A DNA stretch of 64,000 bases from positions 5,642,001 to 5,706,000 of the forward strand of contig QCXZ01000137.1 of assembly GCA_025024175.1 (NCBI GenBank), written 5' to 3'. The notes under the pieces were generated by a model that saw only the letters and a program-made list of their open reading frames with translations, searched no databases and was not told the origin of the DNA. Positions 46,701 through 54,539 of the stretch are shown in pieces. The position numbers and the translations under genes are program-made. The stretch's first letter is position 1; each line of letters begins with the position of its first letter. Source of the DNA: Rhyzopertha dominica. Its lineage: Eukaryota; Arthropoda; Insecta; Coleoptera; Bostrichidae.

Positions 46701-49557
46701 ATTTGGTATTATTATTTGAACTACAAATATTTCTCATCTAATAGCTTTTAATGAATGACTGAATCGTATTTTTTCCTAATTTAATGAGTAGTATCTGTTT
46801 TTATAACCATGAATGGTAGACATTCCAATTTCAATGCGGCAACCCATACTTTCTAATTTTTGATCGCGGTGTGCAATCGTCCTCTGCCCTGTTTCTTTAC
46901 AGGTTAAAATTTTCTTTTAATCCGGAGGGTCATAAACGTAGTTTCTGCCTGTATATTTTTTGGAAATAAGAAGAAATCGGAACTATTCTACTCCTACTAT
47001 AAACGGTATTGAAAGCATATGTGTTTACTTATATTTTAAAGTTTTACAGCATATAAGCCTACCAAGTGCAATATTTTTTACATATTCAGTCATACCTACA
47101 TATATGCTTACATTTAGCCACTTATTAAGTAGCGTTTGTGACAAATACATTTCGTAGGGTAACTGGTCAAACAGATTATTGCTGATTTTAAACCGTGGGG
47201 CAACTGAGTACCTCCGAAACAATTAAATATGTTCATTCTCATCAGTAGGATCTGTCGCGGCATATACCTGAGTGCTTAATCGACTGCTCCGAGCATATAC
47301 TCTATAAAAATGTATAGGCAGGAAAATCGTCAGATATTTTTCCTCGACGAAACATGGTACGATACCCATGATACAATAAAAAAGGATGGGTTGATAACTC
47401 AGGAAGTGCAATGTCAATATTCCGGCTTCAAAAGGAAAAAGGATAATGATTCTACACGCAGGAGGTGAAAATGGTTTCGTTCCTGGAGCCCTGTATCAAG
47501 GATGTAAAAATTTGAAAATTAGTTCAAAAACATTTTATTGCCCAAATTGCCACCAAACAGCGTCACAGTAATGGACAACGCTAGTTACCATTCGGAACAA
47601 CTGGATACAACAACTAATAAGGCAACCATTCAAGAGTTTTTAAGAAAAGAAGATTTATATTTCGAAGAGGACTACACAAAAAAAAAACAATTGTTGGAAG
47701 AGCTTGGCACAAAAAAATTTTCGAAGAAATTTAAAATTGATATTCTCGCTTCTGAATGTGGACACACCATTCTACGATTACCCCCATATCATTGCATTTT
47801 CAACCCCATTGAAATGATTTGGGGGCATTTGAAACAAAGAATTCCACGAGGGACCACCGGTGGAAAATTTAGCAATGCAATGCTGCTAAAAATTAGACAC
47901 GAAGCTGAAATAACAAGTGTCGATGCATGGAGAAATTCAGTGCGACATGTACTGGACATTGAAAATCGGTACAAAGCGAATCATTTACAAAAATTAATAA
48001 TAGAAGTTAATCGTGATTTTAGCAGTGAAAGTGAGAGTATTTTTTTTTTACTTTGTGACTCTTGTAATGTGCTTATTAACAAGCTATAATGAACATAATC
48101 GTACCGTGTATAAATTTTATTGTGTACTACTGTAATTTTTGTCTAACAAATGTAAATAATTTTCTACTTACTAATTGGTGTGTTTTTATATTAAATTTGT
48201 ATAAATTCATTGACATGCAAAAGCTTTTATTTTATACATCGGAAAATTTAAACCCAATAAAGTATCACATAAAAATAGATCGCGGGTTGCACCAGTTAGC
48301 ATCAGGTCTGCATTAAATAAAATTTGTTATCGAAGCTTCTATTTCAAAAATTTGTAGTGGATAAGTTAAAATTTTAGCCAACAAGATTTTTTTGAATACG
48401 GCCCATTTAGGAACTTTGAAGCATGCCACTAATCCCAATAGTTTAGGACGGCCGACTATCAAGCTGTAAAACCCTCTGCATGTCAGTCTCATAGATCGTT
48501 GCTTGATACTTTAATTAGGATCTATTTAAAACTAAATGATACAGACAAATGCCCTACAAAAACAATGATTATATATTGTAAATATGTTTAAAAAATGATA
48601 TTATACCGTATTGCTTTTTTCCAAGTTCGAACGAAGTAAGTCAACGTTTTGAGAAAAACATAAAAATTTTGTGTGATTCGCCGTTCTTGAAAGTGGAAGA
48701 AAGTTCCATTTGTCTCGGTTGTCACCTGCTGACAAATACCTCAGTTCCACCCCTATGTTCGTAGCAACACGCGAAACAGATTAATCTTTTTGTTGTGAAC
48801 TGCCGTCCACAACACTGTCGTTCTATATCATGTTTATGTAACGGGCGACTTTAATAACTCAAAATTCCATTTATCTCCGAGCACGGCGGTCGGTATTTGC
48901 GGAATGGCCCGCAACGCACTTCTTAAAGCGCCTTCTAATATTTCAATTATTATTTTTAACGTCACAATGATCCGCCGGAACGTTTTTAAATTGCGCGATC
49001 TAATTTTGCGTTAGCTTGCGCACGTGAATAGGATATTTTTGGACACGTGTCAAAAAAGAAAGAAAAACACCGAACAGACCAAACAAAAGGTGGACAGCAT
49101 CGCGAAAACTTGAAAACGCACTGTGCACATTAAACATTCCGAACACAAAACAGTAACATTAAACTCGGCCCAACGCAGAACGGCAAAAAGTATAAAATAA
49201 CTTGTATTTTACGATGTCTGGCTGATGGATATCAGTTCCACGCCATCTGCTATCTGATACAGGGTATCAGGTAACCTCCTAGGATTACAATCCCATGTAC
49301 GGCCCGCGTTAAAGCAGCAGGCAGTTTCAAATCAAAACTCTAAACGAAAATACCTCTAAAAAACTTTAAAAAATCGACAAAACACAAAAGGCGCGTTAGG
49401 GATTGCGATATATATTGCAAAACAACTCGCCTAATTCAAATTTTAAAGAAAATAGTTAGCTAAATAATAATCTTACCTGTATTTCTTCATTAACCCTTTC
49501 CTTTTTTATCTTCTTCTTCACTTGCACTAAGGACTCATTGCTAGCGCTCGTGTCCAT
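15860..49557 (-). CDS. Sobp: Sine oculis-binding protein homologue (SOBP), four coding exons
   Basis: SOBP is a nuclear zinc-finger cofactor that binds the Six-family protein Sine oculis in flies; loss in mammals affects inner ear and cognition (family knowledge). Exons: 49557-49477, 31792-31654, 20883-20708, 16771-15860. All have GT-AG borders and phases 0, 1, 0, giving 1308 nt or 435 residues. Residues 28-45 carry the conserved EYAETAMNELLGWYGY block. Two FCS-type fingers follow: C76/C79/C97/C101 and C116/C119/C141/C145, the second crossing the exon 3/4 join. LITPDLW (178-184), a Pro-Leu-Ile run (334-356) and a basic C-terminus match the family. It is shorter than the vertebrate protein. 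N bases affect a few residues of exon 3. A polyadenylation signal AATAAA lies at 15738-15733. Introns are 17.7, 10.8 and 3.9 kb and full of transposons. Confidence 0.93.
17015..18293 (+). mobile_element. DD41D (rosa-type) mariner-like transposon
   Basis: About 46 bp at 17015 (starting CAGGATGTTTCACGAATGAT) is repeated inverted at the right end, finishing at 18293. TA target duplications are at 17013-17014 and 18294-18295. Length is 1279 bp. The interior encodes a plus-strand transposase with 41 residues between the second and third catalytic Asp, the diagnostic spacing of the DD41D/rosa group rather than the 34 of classical mariner. Confidence 0.92.
17360..18110 (+). pseudogene. DD41D transposase, frameshifted
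   Basis: The first catalytic acid is in CFSDEARF (frame 17393-17635). The second is in QQDGAPAHYH (about 17772) and the third in SPDLAPLDFFLWG (frame 17805-18110). The frame breaks near 17630-17780, and the N-terminal DNA-binding part before 17390 is decayed: a minus-strand shadow frame is the only long one there. The C-terminus is complete to the stop at 18110. Confidence 0.88.
18840..19830 (+). pseudogene. DUF4817-type Tc1/mariner transposase remnant
   Basis: A frame from about 18846 starts with a helix-turn-helix region (STAEYADIIYTYGLSNGN, then RFPNRQQPARSVFSASFRRL) interrupted by one TGA near 18924. The frame 19080-19496 continues with QRLEFRQWILQQNA and VLWSDEPYFT, the first catalytic acid, and FSVNVWGG. 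After 19496 the frame is lost. A piece with the landmarks FTPRSQDLLPLDFYLWGH, carrying the last catalytic acid, follows at about 19590-19630, but the segment with the second acid is deleted. A terminus-like CACCCTGTATA lies at about 19951-19961; no matching left end was found. Confidence 0.78.
20040..20390 (-). pseudogene. Transposase N-terminal fragment
   Basis: A minus-strand frame from ATG 20386 runs about 58 codons to a stop, rich in acidic residues and then KRNHNHLPLKAKQIVLND. Further in-phase text (TAKTSRMTKISQSTVRN, helix-turn-helix-like) continues after the stop. It resembles N-termini of the long-spacing DDE transposases elsewhere in the window. The catalytic part is absent. Assignment is by pattern only. 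Confidence 0.4.
20708..20883 (-). CDS. Sobp: Sobp exon 3 (residues 74-132), both zinc-finger cores
   Basis: An acceptor CTCTTTTGCAG precedes 20883, and CAG followed by GTTTGT marks the donor at 20708/20707. The exon enters in phase 1 and leaves in phase 0, matching its neighbours. It encodes a C-x-x-C pair at the start, then FCSELCFSQSRRANFKK, then CDWCRHVRHT and VSYVDFQ. Four N bases (about 20843, 20861, 20875 and one adjacent) leave some residues unresolved. A plus-strand frame at 20648-20839 is its shadow. Confidence 0.92.
22990..23760 (+). mobile_element. BEL/Pao-type retrotransposon fragment (integrase region)
   Basis: Plus-strand text includes AFRRFIFRRG at about 23045, then PHFGGIWEANIKLLKSH, EAVLNSRPLCPL and a downstream tract matching the C-terminal region that follows integrase in BEL/Pao elements. 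Several stops and frameshifts and one N (about 23150) are present. No long terminal repeats or reverse transcriptase are seen nearby. The minus-strand open frame 23175-22852 is a shadow of this fragment. Confidence 0.78.
25027..25064 (-). ncRNA. Hammerhead-ribozyme-like motif (degenerate)
   Basis: On the minus strand the order is CTT, CTGAGGA, GACAC-loop-GTGTC, GAAAC, GTC, AAG. CTGAGGA fits the CUGANGA core. GACAC/GTGTC forms stem II, GAAA is the second core strand, and CTT/AAG could close stem I. Stem III has almost no room for a loop, and one extra A precedes stem II, so activity as a single unit is doubtful. Such minimal hammerheads are known from Penelope-like elements. Confidence 0.35.
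25066..25093. repeat. Perfect 28-bp palindrome
   Basis: The 14 bases TTCCTCAGAAGTAG (25066-25079) are followed immediately by their exact reverse complement (25080-25093), with no spacer. It overlaps the start of the hammerhead-like motif, so two copies of that motif's 5' part appear joined head to head. Confidence 0.9.
26838..27085. repeat. Foldback/MITE-like palindrome with about 77-bp arms
   Basis: The arm at 26838-26914 is inverted at 27009-27085 with scattered mismatches. The best blocks are AAAGCCACCCAGCTGCC and CAATGCTATCTATC. The 94-bp centre has no coding capacity. Size and structure fit a non-autonomous foldback DNA element, though no target duplication was evident. Confidence 0.75.
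28998..29145. repeat. Foldback hairpin with about 43-bp arms
   Basis: The arm 28998-29040 (containing AACGTATGTGCTTTGT) is inverted at 29103-29145 with about five mismatches, around a 62-nt loop. Transcribed as part of the Sobp intron it would form a long imperfect hairpin. It is probably a small foldback element; a microRNA-type precursor is less likely. Confidence 0.7.
31268..31320 (+). repeat. Short hairpin repeat, copy 1
   Basis: ATCTATAGATTC is followed about 20 nt later by its imperfect inverse GAATCTACAGAT. About 100 bp starting here align with a second copy at 46235. The family is unidentified; a retroelement untranslated region is possible. Confidence 0.6.
31654..31792 (-). CDS. Sobp: Sobp exon 2 (residues 28-73)
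   Basis: An acceptor TTTTGTTCCAG precedes 31792, and the donor CCAG followed by GTAACG ends the exon at 31654 in phase 1. The exon encodes EYAETAMNELLGWYGY, the most conserved N-terminal block of SOBP proteins, then a Ser/Arg-rich stretch. The open frame that runs on to 31556 is intron read-through. The split codon completed by exon 3 gives Asp. Confidence 0.92.
32972..34264 (-). mobile_element. Long-spacing DDE transposon, copy 1 (complete ends)
   Basis: CTTGCAAGCATCGATCT at 32972 is inverted at the right end (AGATTGTTGCTTGCAAG, ending 34264), with TA flanks at 32970-32971 and 34265-34266. Length is 1293 bp. The left subterminal part contains a tandem duplication of about 55 bp (33005-33115). 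The interior is a decayed minus-strand transposase missing its N-terminal half, closely related to copy 2 at 46.6-48.5 kb, which is inverted relative to this one. Confidence 0.85.
33540..33990 (-). pseudogene. Transposase remnant of copy 1
   Basis: Minus-strand text matches the C-terminal half of the copy-2 transposase block by block, including EDLYFEE, LRLPPHHCIFNPIEIIWG, TGGKFSNEMLLKIRHEAE and the acidic SSESDS tail. At least two frameshifts break it. The region holding the first catalytic acid is deleted. The open frame 33937-33671 is partly out of frame with the true product. Confidence 0.78.
35560..37700 (+). mobile_element. Decayed LINE with endonuclease and RT pieces
   Basis: At 35723-35998 the text RSDGLVVYIEENI followed by SCMYR matches the endonuclease domain of jockey-type LINEs. 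At 36092-36274 the endonuclease C-terminus (TSHYTLLLG) is visible. Reverse-transcriptase text follows at about 36840-37320: FDTIEQNIHLYKLNNY, VLGPLLFILCVNHLLDSLP and FVNSWLTLNKLSLNVVET. The catalytic YADD is altered to a YAYP-like sequence. Many stops and indels. The minus-strand frame 36560-36225 is a shadow. Confidence 0.7.
39080..39760 (+). mobile_element. Decayed LINE reverse-transcriptase fragment
   Basis: Visible RT blocks are DVIYTKFQKAFDRVDHF at about 39245, then LLLLYVNDTVDLIQCEKLLL at about 39415, and ILNPTIYVKDLGILFDDKF near 39660. It contains several frame changes. The order and spacing match the palm-to-thumb region of jockey-like polymerases. It is a different family from the 35.6-37.7 kb piece. 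Confidence 0.72.
39840..40740. other. GC-rich island in Sobp intron 1, unassigned
   Basis: About 0.9 kb with composition near 50% G+C lies within DNA of about 30%. It contains GTGTG-rich runs and CpGs but no long or conserved open frame. Candidates are a solitary long terminal repeat, an alternative promoter, or foreign DNA; none can be proven from one copy. Confidence 0.35.
41480..41870 (-). mobile_element. DD34D mariner transposase fragment
   Basis: The minus-strand frame 41845-41642 contains VILLQDNACSHKA and HPPSSPDMSPPDFVLF. From the Asp of QDNA to the Asp of PPDF there are 34 residues, the classical mariner DD34D spacing. The first catalytic acid and the N-terminal domain are absent. 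Two Ns (41498, 41527) lie in the decayed 3' part. The longer plus-strand frame 41721-42137 is a shadow. Confidence 0.75.
42351..44634 (+). mobile_element. DD41D transposon with about 335-bp terminal inverted repeats
   Basis: The left end GGGTGATTTTTTGAAAACTT at 42351 is inverted at the right end (44634). Inverted similarity continues inward to about 42687 on the left and 44300 on the right. A TA precedes the left end; on the right, TA follows after one extra G. Length is about 2.28 kb. The interior encodes a nearly complete plus-strand transposase. Two Ns are at 44584-44585. Confidence 0.9.
42958..44058 (+). pseudogene. DD41D transposase, nearly complete, three small frameshifts
   Basis: The first frame (start at 42976, MVYSSAERVEIIFIYG) gives an N-terminal helix-turn-helix region up to 43398. 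Between 43385 and 43600 the frame shifts three times by one base; this part carries CFSDECTF (first acid). The last frame (43618-44058) has FYQHDGAPPHYA (second acid) and RSPDLTALDFFLWGH (third acid), 41 residues apart, and a complete C-terminus. It would be about 350 residues long. The small number of lesions suggests a relatively recent copy or some sequencing error. Confidence 0.88.
44640..45120 (-). mobile_element. Penelope-like element fragment
   Basis: The minus-strand frame 45047-44655 contains YIKSIAITNGYNEKLV and ends with RCGDCPKTYVGKTYRS. That ending matches the start of the GIY-YIG endonuclease that follows reverse transcriptase in Penelope-like elements. The catalytic RT core and the rest of the endonuclease are missing. 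It abuts the right end of the DD41D element within a few bases. Confidence 0.72.
45713..45729. repeat. (GC)8 tract
   Basis: Seventeen alternating G and C bases, unusual in this AT-rich window and prone to Z-DNA. It sits in a 330-bp GC-rich patch (about 45480-45780) inside Sobp intron 1. Confidence 0.9.
46235..46330 (+). repeat. Short hairpin repeat, copy 2
   Basis: ATCTATAGATTC and GAATCTATAGAT form a perfect 12-bp inverted pair, 21 nt apart. The hairpin and about 50 bp after it align with copy 1 at 31268. Confidence 0.65.
46430..46550 (+). mobile_element. LINE reverse-transcriptase scrap
   Basis: About 100 bases encode TSGVPQASVLGPILFLMFA, the conserved loop and strand before the RT active site. 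Nothing else of the element remains. The next transposon starts directly after it. Confidence 0.7.
46558..48512 (+). mobile_element. Long-spacing DDE transposon, copy 2 (left end truncated)
   Basis: From 46558 this copy aligns with copy 1 (inverted) starting about 40 bp inside that copy's terminus, so its outer left end is gone. The right end reads ATAGATCGTTGCTTGATA at about 48491-48508, similar to the copy-1 terminus. It is about 1.95 kb and keeps transposase sequence that copy 1 has lost. Confidence 0.8.
47300..48060 (+). pseudogene. DDE transposase with D-78-E spacing, frameshifted N-half
   Basis: The first acid lies in FFLDETWYDTHDT at about 47340-47375. Frameshifts follow (text such as GENGFVPGALYQG at about 47467). 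From 47538 the frame is open to 48089, with TVMDNASYHSE (second acid), LRLPPYHCIFNPIEMIWGH (terminal Glu), TGGKFSNAMLLKIRHEAE and an acidic SSESES tail. The second acid and the Glu are separated by 78 residues. The extra 40 or so residues include EEDYTKKKQLLEELGTKKF. The last codons before 48089 may be read-through. Confidence 0.82.
49477..49557 (-). CDS. Sobp: Sobp exon 1, coding part (residues 1-27)
   Basis: ATG at 49557-49555 opens 27 codons ending CAG followed by GTAAGA (donor at 49477/49476, phase 0). The text ends in KKERVNEEIQ, matching the basic segment and NEEM-like end that precede the NELLGW block in vertebrate SOBP, and it joins in frame to exon 2. This exon is too short to be found by open-frame length alone. 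Confidence 0.87.
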
Positions 49558-51282
49558 GAAAAAGGAATAAATTTCTTCGCAGTCATTAATCGTTTCTATC
49601 AGATCGGGTTATTTGTACGCGATGTTCCTAAATACTGCTATTTGAACGCGCAAACTACTAAACTTCCAGCGCGTGCTACTTTTCTACAACTTAAACAATG
49701 AATGAATATTTTGGTAATGCCTAGTGGGGATGTCGATTATACTATTCGCGCCACATTTAAATTAAAACGCGCAAGTTAGCAAGAGACGCAAGCGCAATGT
49801 CTTTACACACACCCACCAGGATCATGTAGTGATGGGCTTCAGTCAGTTAGATAAAATTACGTACATTCTTTACCTATATATAATTGGTCTGAACAATTTG
49901 GAGTGCCTTAGTTTAAGTAATTATAATAAGAGATTGTAACCTATTGTGTAAATACACTAACTTAATATACATGTTAACAGTACCTTCAGTATTTTATTTA
50001 TATAATGCAAAGTTATGACAAAAGTGTCAAAGTAAATAATAATGCAGCTACAACTACAACCTACAAATTTAAGAAACTTTTAGTAGGTATCTGAACGTAC
50101 ATGTGCCGGGAAATTAATGCAAATATTGGTCAATATGAACAGATACAAAACTGTGTAGGTAGCTTAAAAAAATACCTATTTTATTGTTATAAATTTTATA
50201 ATTGTAATGGTGACTACTTACTTAAATTTCAAACTATTGCACTTAGGTTTTGTTATTTACAAACTCATTAGAAAAGATCTGCCAAAACAAAATATGGTTT
50301 TCAAGTTAAAGTGTATTAACCTTGAGCACCAAAATACAAATACAGCAGTTACTTAAATATGAGAAAACGTTTGGCGGAATGTAAGAATACTGCGATTCAT
50401 GCAGTATCAACAATATAAAATTAATACCTCATACGTACTACATTATAAAGAAATATAAATATAAAGAGATAATCCATAAAGAAACATTATTTATAGCTAC
50501 TGATTTTGTCTATTCGAATTAAAATTATCGGCTAACTGCAAGTGCGAGCTTGAAATTTTTAATGGCTTTTCCATTCTCATACCTAATGACAGGTGTTTCA
50601 CTATGGTCAGCAATAATTTAATAACAAAAAAAGAAACAGACTGGACATCTTTAACCTAGGAGATTTGAGACCAAAATTGAAAAAATATTTAAAATTATTA
50701 TTATTACAGTTGCCCCATCAAAAGCATTTATTTTTTATTTAGTTGTCTACAACATTTCAGTCTGGATCGTTTTAATATGAATGTAGGTAATTATTAAATG
50801 TGTAAATAACATGCATTTTAAGTTTATCACTTTACACTTTACTACAATTTAATTTAAATGAAAGATGTCGAATTTGCAAAAAATCAAAATTAACTGAGCA
50901 TGGGTGCTACCCACAACCAAATAACATCTCAAGGGCTTTACTAGACAAAAAAGTTTGGAGACCTCTCGTCTTACTCATTGGTCATATATTATTTACATTT
51001 TACAAAGTAAATAATAAATTTACATCATGTATTTGTAGTATTTTGCCCATCACTACATTCCCGTACGCATAAATGGACCTACTGGGTGCGTTACGCCTAA
51101 ACTAGTAAACAAATGACGGTAGATAAACTGGGATCCAAAAAATTAGTAAAGAAGTAAACATTTATTACATTTTGAATGACGTAATAATATATAGCAAGTT
51201 AATTTGAATGATATACCTAAACGTATCATTTACCCAAAGTTATGTAAACTACTTAACCTTAACCTACAAATAATGACAAAAA
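49558..51282. promoter_or_regulatory. Sobp upstream region and spacer to Lyrm2
   Basis: The first 300 bp upstream of the Sobp ATG are less AT-rich and contain CpG-bearing repeats such as GCGCGTGC and AACGCGC, fitting a promoter and 5' untranslated region. No TATA box is obvious. The rest to 51282 is AT-rich with no recognised feature. The Lyrm2 promoter must lie near its right end. Confidence 0.4.
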
Positions 51283-51597
51283 ATGAGCAATTTGAAAAAA
51301 CCAGCTTTAACACTTAAACAGGTATGAACTATTTTATTTCCAAACACAGGTAGATTATATTTAATCGTTTTATTTCAGTTTATGCTAAAGCAAGAAGTTA
51401 AAAGCCTGTACAGAAGAATATTTAGGGCAATTAAGAAAGTTGACGACAAGCAACACCGAGAAGAACTAAAGGAGTGGGCGAGAAAAGATTTTAGAAGTAA
51501 TGCCCATCATCAAGATGAAATTACTATTAAAATGCTAATAAAATATGGAGAACGATGCTTACAACAATTAGAAGTTAATTTATGTCTAGCTAAGTAA
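51283..51597 (+). CDS. Lyrm2: LYR motif-containing protein 2
   Basis: LYRM proteins are small mitochondrial matrix adaptors that bind acyl carrier protein and assist assembly of respiratory complexes; LYRM2 is linked to complex I (family knowledge). Exons are 51283-51321 and 51379-51597, joined in phase 0 across a 57-nt intron (CAG/GTATGA and TTTCAG/TTTATG). The product has 85 residues, close to the 88 of the human protein. Exon 1 supplies PALTLKQ; exon 2 begins FMLKQ and has the LYR triplet at 23-25 (SLYRRIFRAI), then LKEWARKDFRSN. AATAAA at 51596 overlaps the TAA stop. The stop is 65 bp from the stop of the convergent Mbtps2 gene. Confidence 0.95.
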
Positions 51598-51662
51598 TAA
51601 AACAAATGAAAATCTGTGCAAAATGTGTATTATTCCAGTTGTGTATCTTAGTTGCTATATTA

Positions 51663-53189
51663 TTAAGTAAAGTACAGTCTATAAAAATTAATTATGCAGT
51701 GAACGATCAACAGTACAGTTCCGAAAATGCAGATTATTAAAGAAACAACATTTATGCTCTGCTTGGAACCTAAAGCTTCTCCAAAGAGAGCTTCTATGAG
51801 AGAAGCTGTAATATGCTGACCATCCATGCAAACACATGGTATCACATTAACAATTGCTAAACCTATAGAAAACACTATGATATATTTAAAAAACTTTGTA
51901 ATAGCATCTGGTAAAACAGTGCTACTAAAAATATGTCTAGGAACATATCCTGATACTTGGACTGTTTGGGTCAAATCGCCAATCAGTCCAATATAAATCA
52001 CGTCGGCTTTGTTTATACGTTTTATCTTGAACAGATTGGTGTTATTGTATAAGAGGGGGCGAATACAATGTAAATTATTTGCACAAAACTTACTACTTGT
52101 GCAGTAATGGGGTGACTTTTCTATTATGGTTCTCACAGGTAAACAAATATGAGGGGGCAGTTCTAATATGCCATCGTTATTATCGATATATTCAAAGCAT
52201 AAATGACCAGTTTTACCAGAATCACAACAGTCATACACGTTATTTTCTACGTGATGTAATGGAACGCTTTCGTCTAAAGTGTGGACTAAATCTGTATCCA
52301 CGCAAAAAGATGGCTTCTGAAGTTGCATTTGTTCTAGACAGCTAAACCAGGAAGCATCATTGTTAATATTACACTCATTGAGTTTTGTAATAATGTCTCC
52401 CACTTGTAATCCTCTAGTACCATACAAAGGAGAATTTCTTGATATATACGAGACAGAAATACCGTTATTTGTATAATAAATCGAAGAAAAAACAAATGGA
52501 AGACTACAAAACATCAGATAAGCAAGAAGGCCTAGCACTAAATTATGCCATACACCAGCACATAGAATTTTTAGTTTCTTCCATGGATTTAAGGCATTCA
52601 ATTTTTCCGAACTTAAATTAACATACGCAACTGGTAGTATAAACAAGACATTAACTCCTACATTAACCAAATTCACATCTTGTTTAACAGATGCTAATGC
52701 GTGACCTAATTCATGAAATATGCTACAAACTACTAAGGAGATGCTGTAATAGCCCAATTCTGAAGCCGGCAGGTTTAATCCAGGAATCACTGGTTCTAAT
52801 ACAGGTCTCTGATAAGAAACTCCGATGCTCTTTAGAAAATTTTGTATAAACGCAACCAAGAGAAGTATAAACGCAACAGGAAACAATAAGAGAGTTACAT
52901 ATAAACCAGTGGTAAACCATAACGAAAAGAATTTTGAGTAGTTGTAATTGCTTCCCCAACGGACAAGTAATCGATTAAAGGCTGTTGTTGTCCATCGAAT
53001 TTGAAGTAACTTAACTTCCAGTCCAGTGCCTTTGAGGAATTGTATGTAAGGGTAGTGTGAACAACTCTAAAAAAGGTGTGTTACAGAAGATATAATTATT
53101 TAACACTGGTGTACCTTGAAAAAGCTATCAAAGAAATATAGCATCCCATAGAGAATACCAATTGCGAATAAACCAATGGAAATATCCAT
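51663..53189 (-). CDS. Mbtps2: Site-2 protease (membrane-bound transcription factor protease 2)
   Basis: This Golgi membrane zinc metalloprotease makes the second, intramembrane cut that frees SREBP and ATF6 transcription factors (family knowledge). Exons are 53189-53115 and 53066-51663 around a 48-nt intron, giving 492 residues. Exon 1 encodes an N-terminal membrane span. RWTTTAFNRLLVRWG follows as in other S2Ps. HELGH at 143-147 is the zinc-binding HExxH. A PDZ-like region with GLQVGDII and a Cys-rich lumenal insert come next. NVIPCVCMDGQH carries the third zinc ligand Asp440. The human serine-rich loop is absent. It diverges from the prefoldin gene with 205 bp between start codons. Confidence 0.96.
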
Positions 53190-53394
53190 TTTTCATTTTC
53201 CTTTACTTCTCATAAAAATCATTTCAAACTTCAAAAAATTGACTTTTCGATTTTAGTCGTCTCACTCACCGCCACCGTGTATTTTGCCTACTAAATTCAC
53301 GGTAGGCGGACTAGAACATCAAATGCACTTCCTCGTTGCTTTGCGTCATTTTGACAACAATAAAATATAAAAATTGTCACGCCCGATTACAAAA
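53190..53394. promoter_or_regulatory. Bidirectional promoter region of Mbtps2 and Pfdn3
   Basis: Only 205 bp separate the start codons of two divergent genes, so both promoters and 5' untranslated regions must lie here. The middle is comparatively GC-rich (CACTCACCGCCACCGTG at about 53265) with no clear TATA box. Confidence 0.6.
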
Positions 53395-54098
53395 ATGGAA
53401 GTAGAAAACAATACGCAAGACTTGGGTGATAAAAAGTCATATGCGGGAATACCTGAAGCAGAATTTGTGGTAAGCAATAAATAAAGCACGTGCCTTTTCT
53501 TCCAAAAATATAACTTGCCATAACCTACAACGGACCTTATGATATTTCTTTCGACAGGACGATGTCGATGCTTATATGGCAAGACCGGAAAATGCCGGTG
53601 GTGTAGACAAGGTACTTAAAAGATTAGATGATCAACATGCCAAGTACAAATTTATGGAATTTAATCTGCTATCGAAACGCAAACGGTTACGTGTTCAGAT
53701 ACCCGACTTAAAAAAGTCCCTGACCATGATCGAACGACTCGAGAACCAAAAGGAGGAATTTGAATCGCAGTTTCTCCTAAGCGATCAGGTTTATGCAAAA
53801 GCTGTCATCCCGCCGACGAACAATGTGTGCCTTTGGTTAGGCGCAAACGTAATGTTAGAATATAGTTTAGAAGATGCTAAGCAGCTCCTTCAACAAAATA
53901 TTGCTGCGGCGAGTAAAAATTTGGGATGCGTCGAACATGATTTAGATTTTCTCAGGTAAGTGGTGATAGATAACGTTTTAAGTTTATATTAAACGCTGTG
54001 TTTTAAGGGATCAGTTCACGACGACTGAAGTTACCATGGCACGTGTCTTCAACTGGGATATCAAGAGACGTCAGGCTGCTAAAGCGGAGGGAAAATGA
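53395..54098 (+). CDS. Pfdn3: Prefoldin subunit 3 (VHL-binding protein 1)
   Basis: An alpha-type subunit of the hexameric prefoldin co-chaperone, which delivers nascent actin and tubulin to the CCT chaperonin in the cytosol (family knowledge). Exons are 53395-53469, 53558-53955 and 54008-54098, with phases 0 and 2, giving 187 residues, near the human length. Exon 2 contains the two coiled-coil helices flanking the VCLWLGANVMLEYSLEDA hairpin. Exon 3 ends DQFTTTEVTMARVFNWDIKR, the family's signature C-terminus. The polyadenylation signal AATAAA is at 54291. The Drosophila orthologue is called merry-go-round. Confidence 0.96.
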
Positions 54099-54539
54099 TT
54101 AGGCATATCCTCATCGCAAACGGTTTTCTCACATAACACATCTTTTCTTTTTCTCATATTACGAACTGCGCTCACACCAGAATTAACACATGCCAACACA
54201 GGACGCATTTATGTTTTAGCTTTATTTTTGTGCCACAGAATCGGGTGAAATTGCGTTTTATTATATTTTGTTGTTGTAACTCATCTTTTAAATAAATCTG
54301 GTATTCTTTATTTTAATGTTTTAAATCTAATTAGAGAATAACCTTCTTAAGAGTCCTCGGACCGTTATGATGCATTTAGAGGTTTCGTTCTGTCACTATA
54401 ACTCGCGATTCAGTGTTCCCAATCAGCTTTTTAAACTCAGCCAGAATGAGAAAGGTCTAAACTTCATTCAGCTCGGGCAGTTTTTCTCTGGAGAATAAGT
54501 ATATATATTATAATCATATAGTTTCCTTTTTTACCCATT

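Larger units (their letters stand above)
31793..49476 (-). other. Sobp: Sobp intron 1 (17.7 kb)
   Basis: This intron carries most of the transposon debris: a long-spacing DDE element in both orientations (32972-34264, about 46558-48512), LINE pieces (about 35560-37700, 39080-39760, 46430-46550), a DD34D mariner piece, a DD41D element with long terminal repeats (42351-44634) and a Penelope-like fragment. Unassigned stretches include 31800-32970, 34270-35550, 37700-39080, 39760-41470 (partly GC-rich), 45120-46430 and 48520-49470. Confidence 0.75.
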
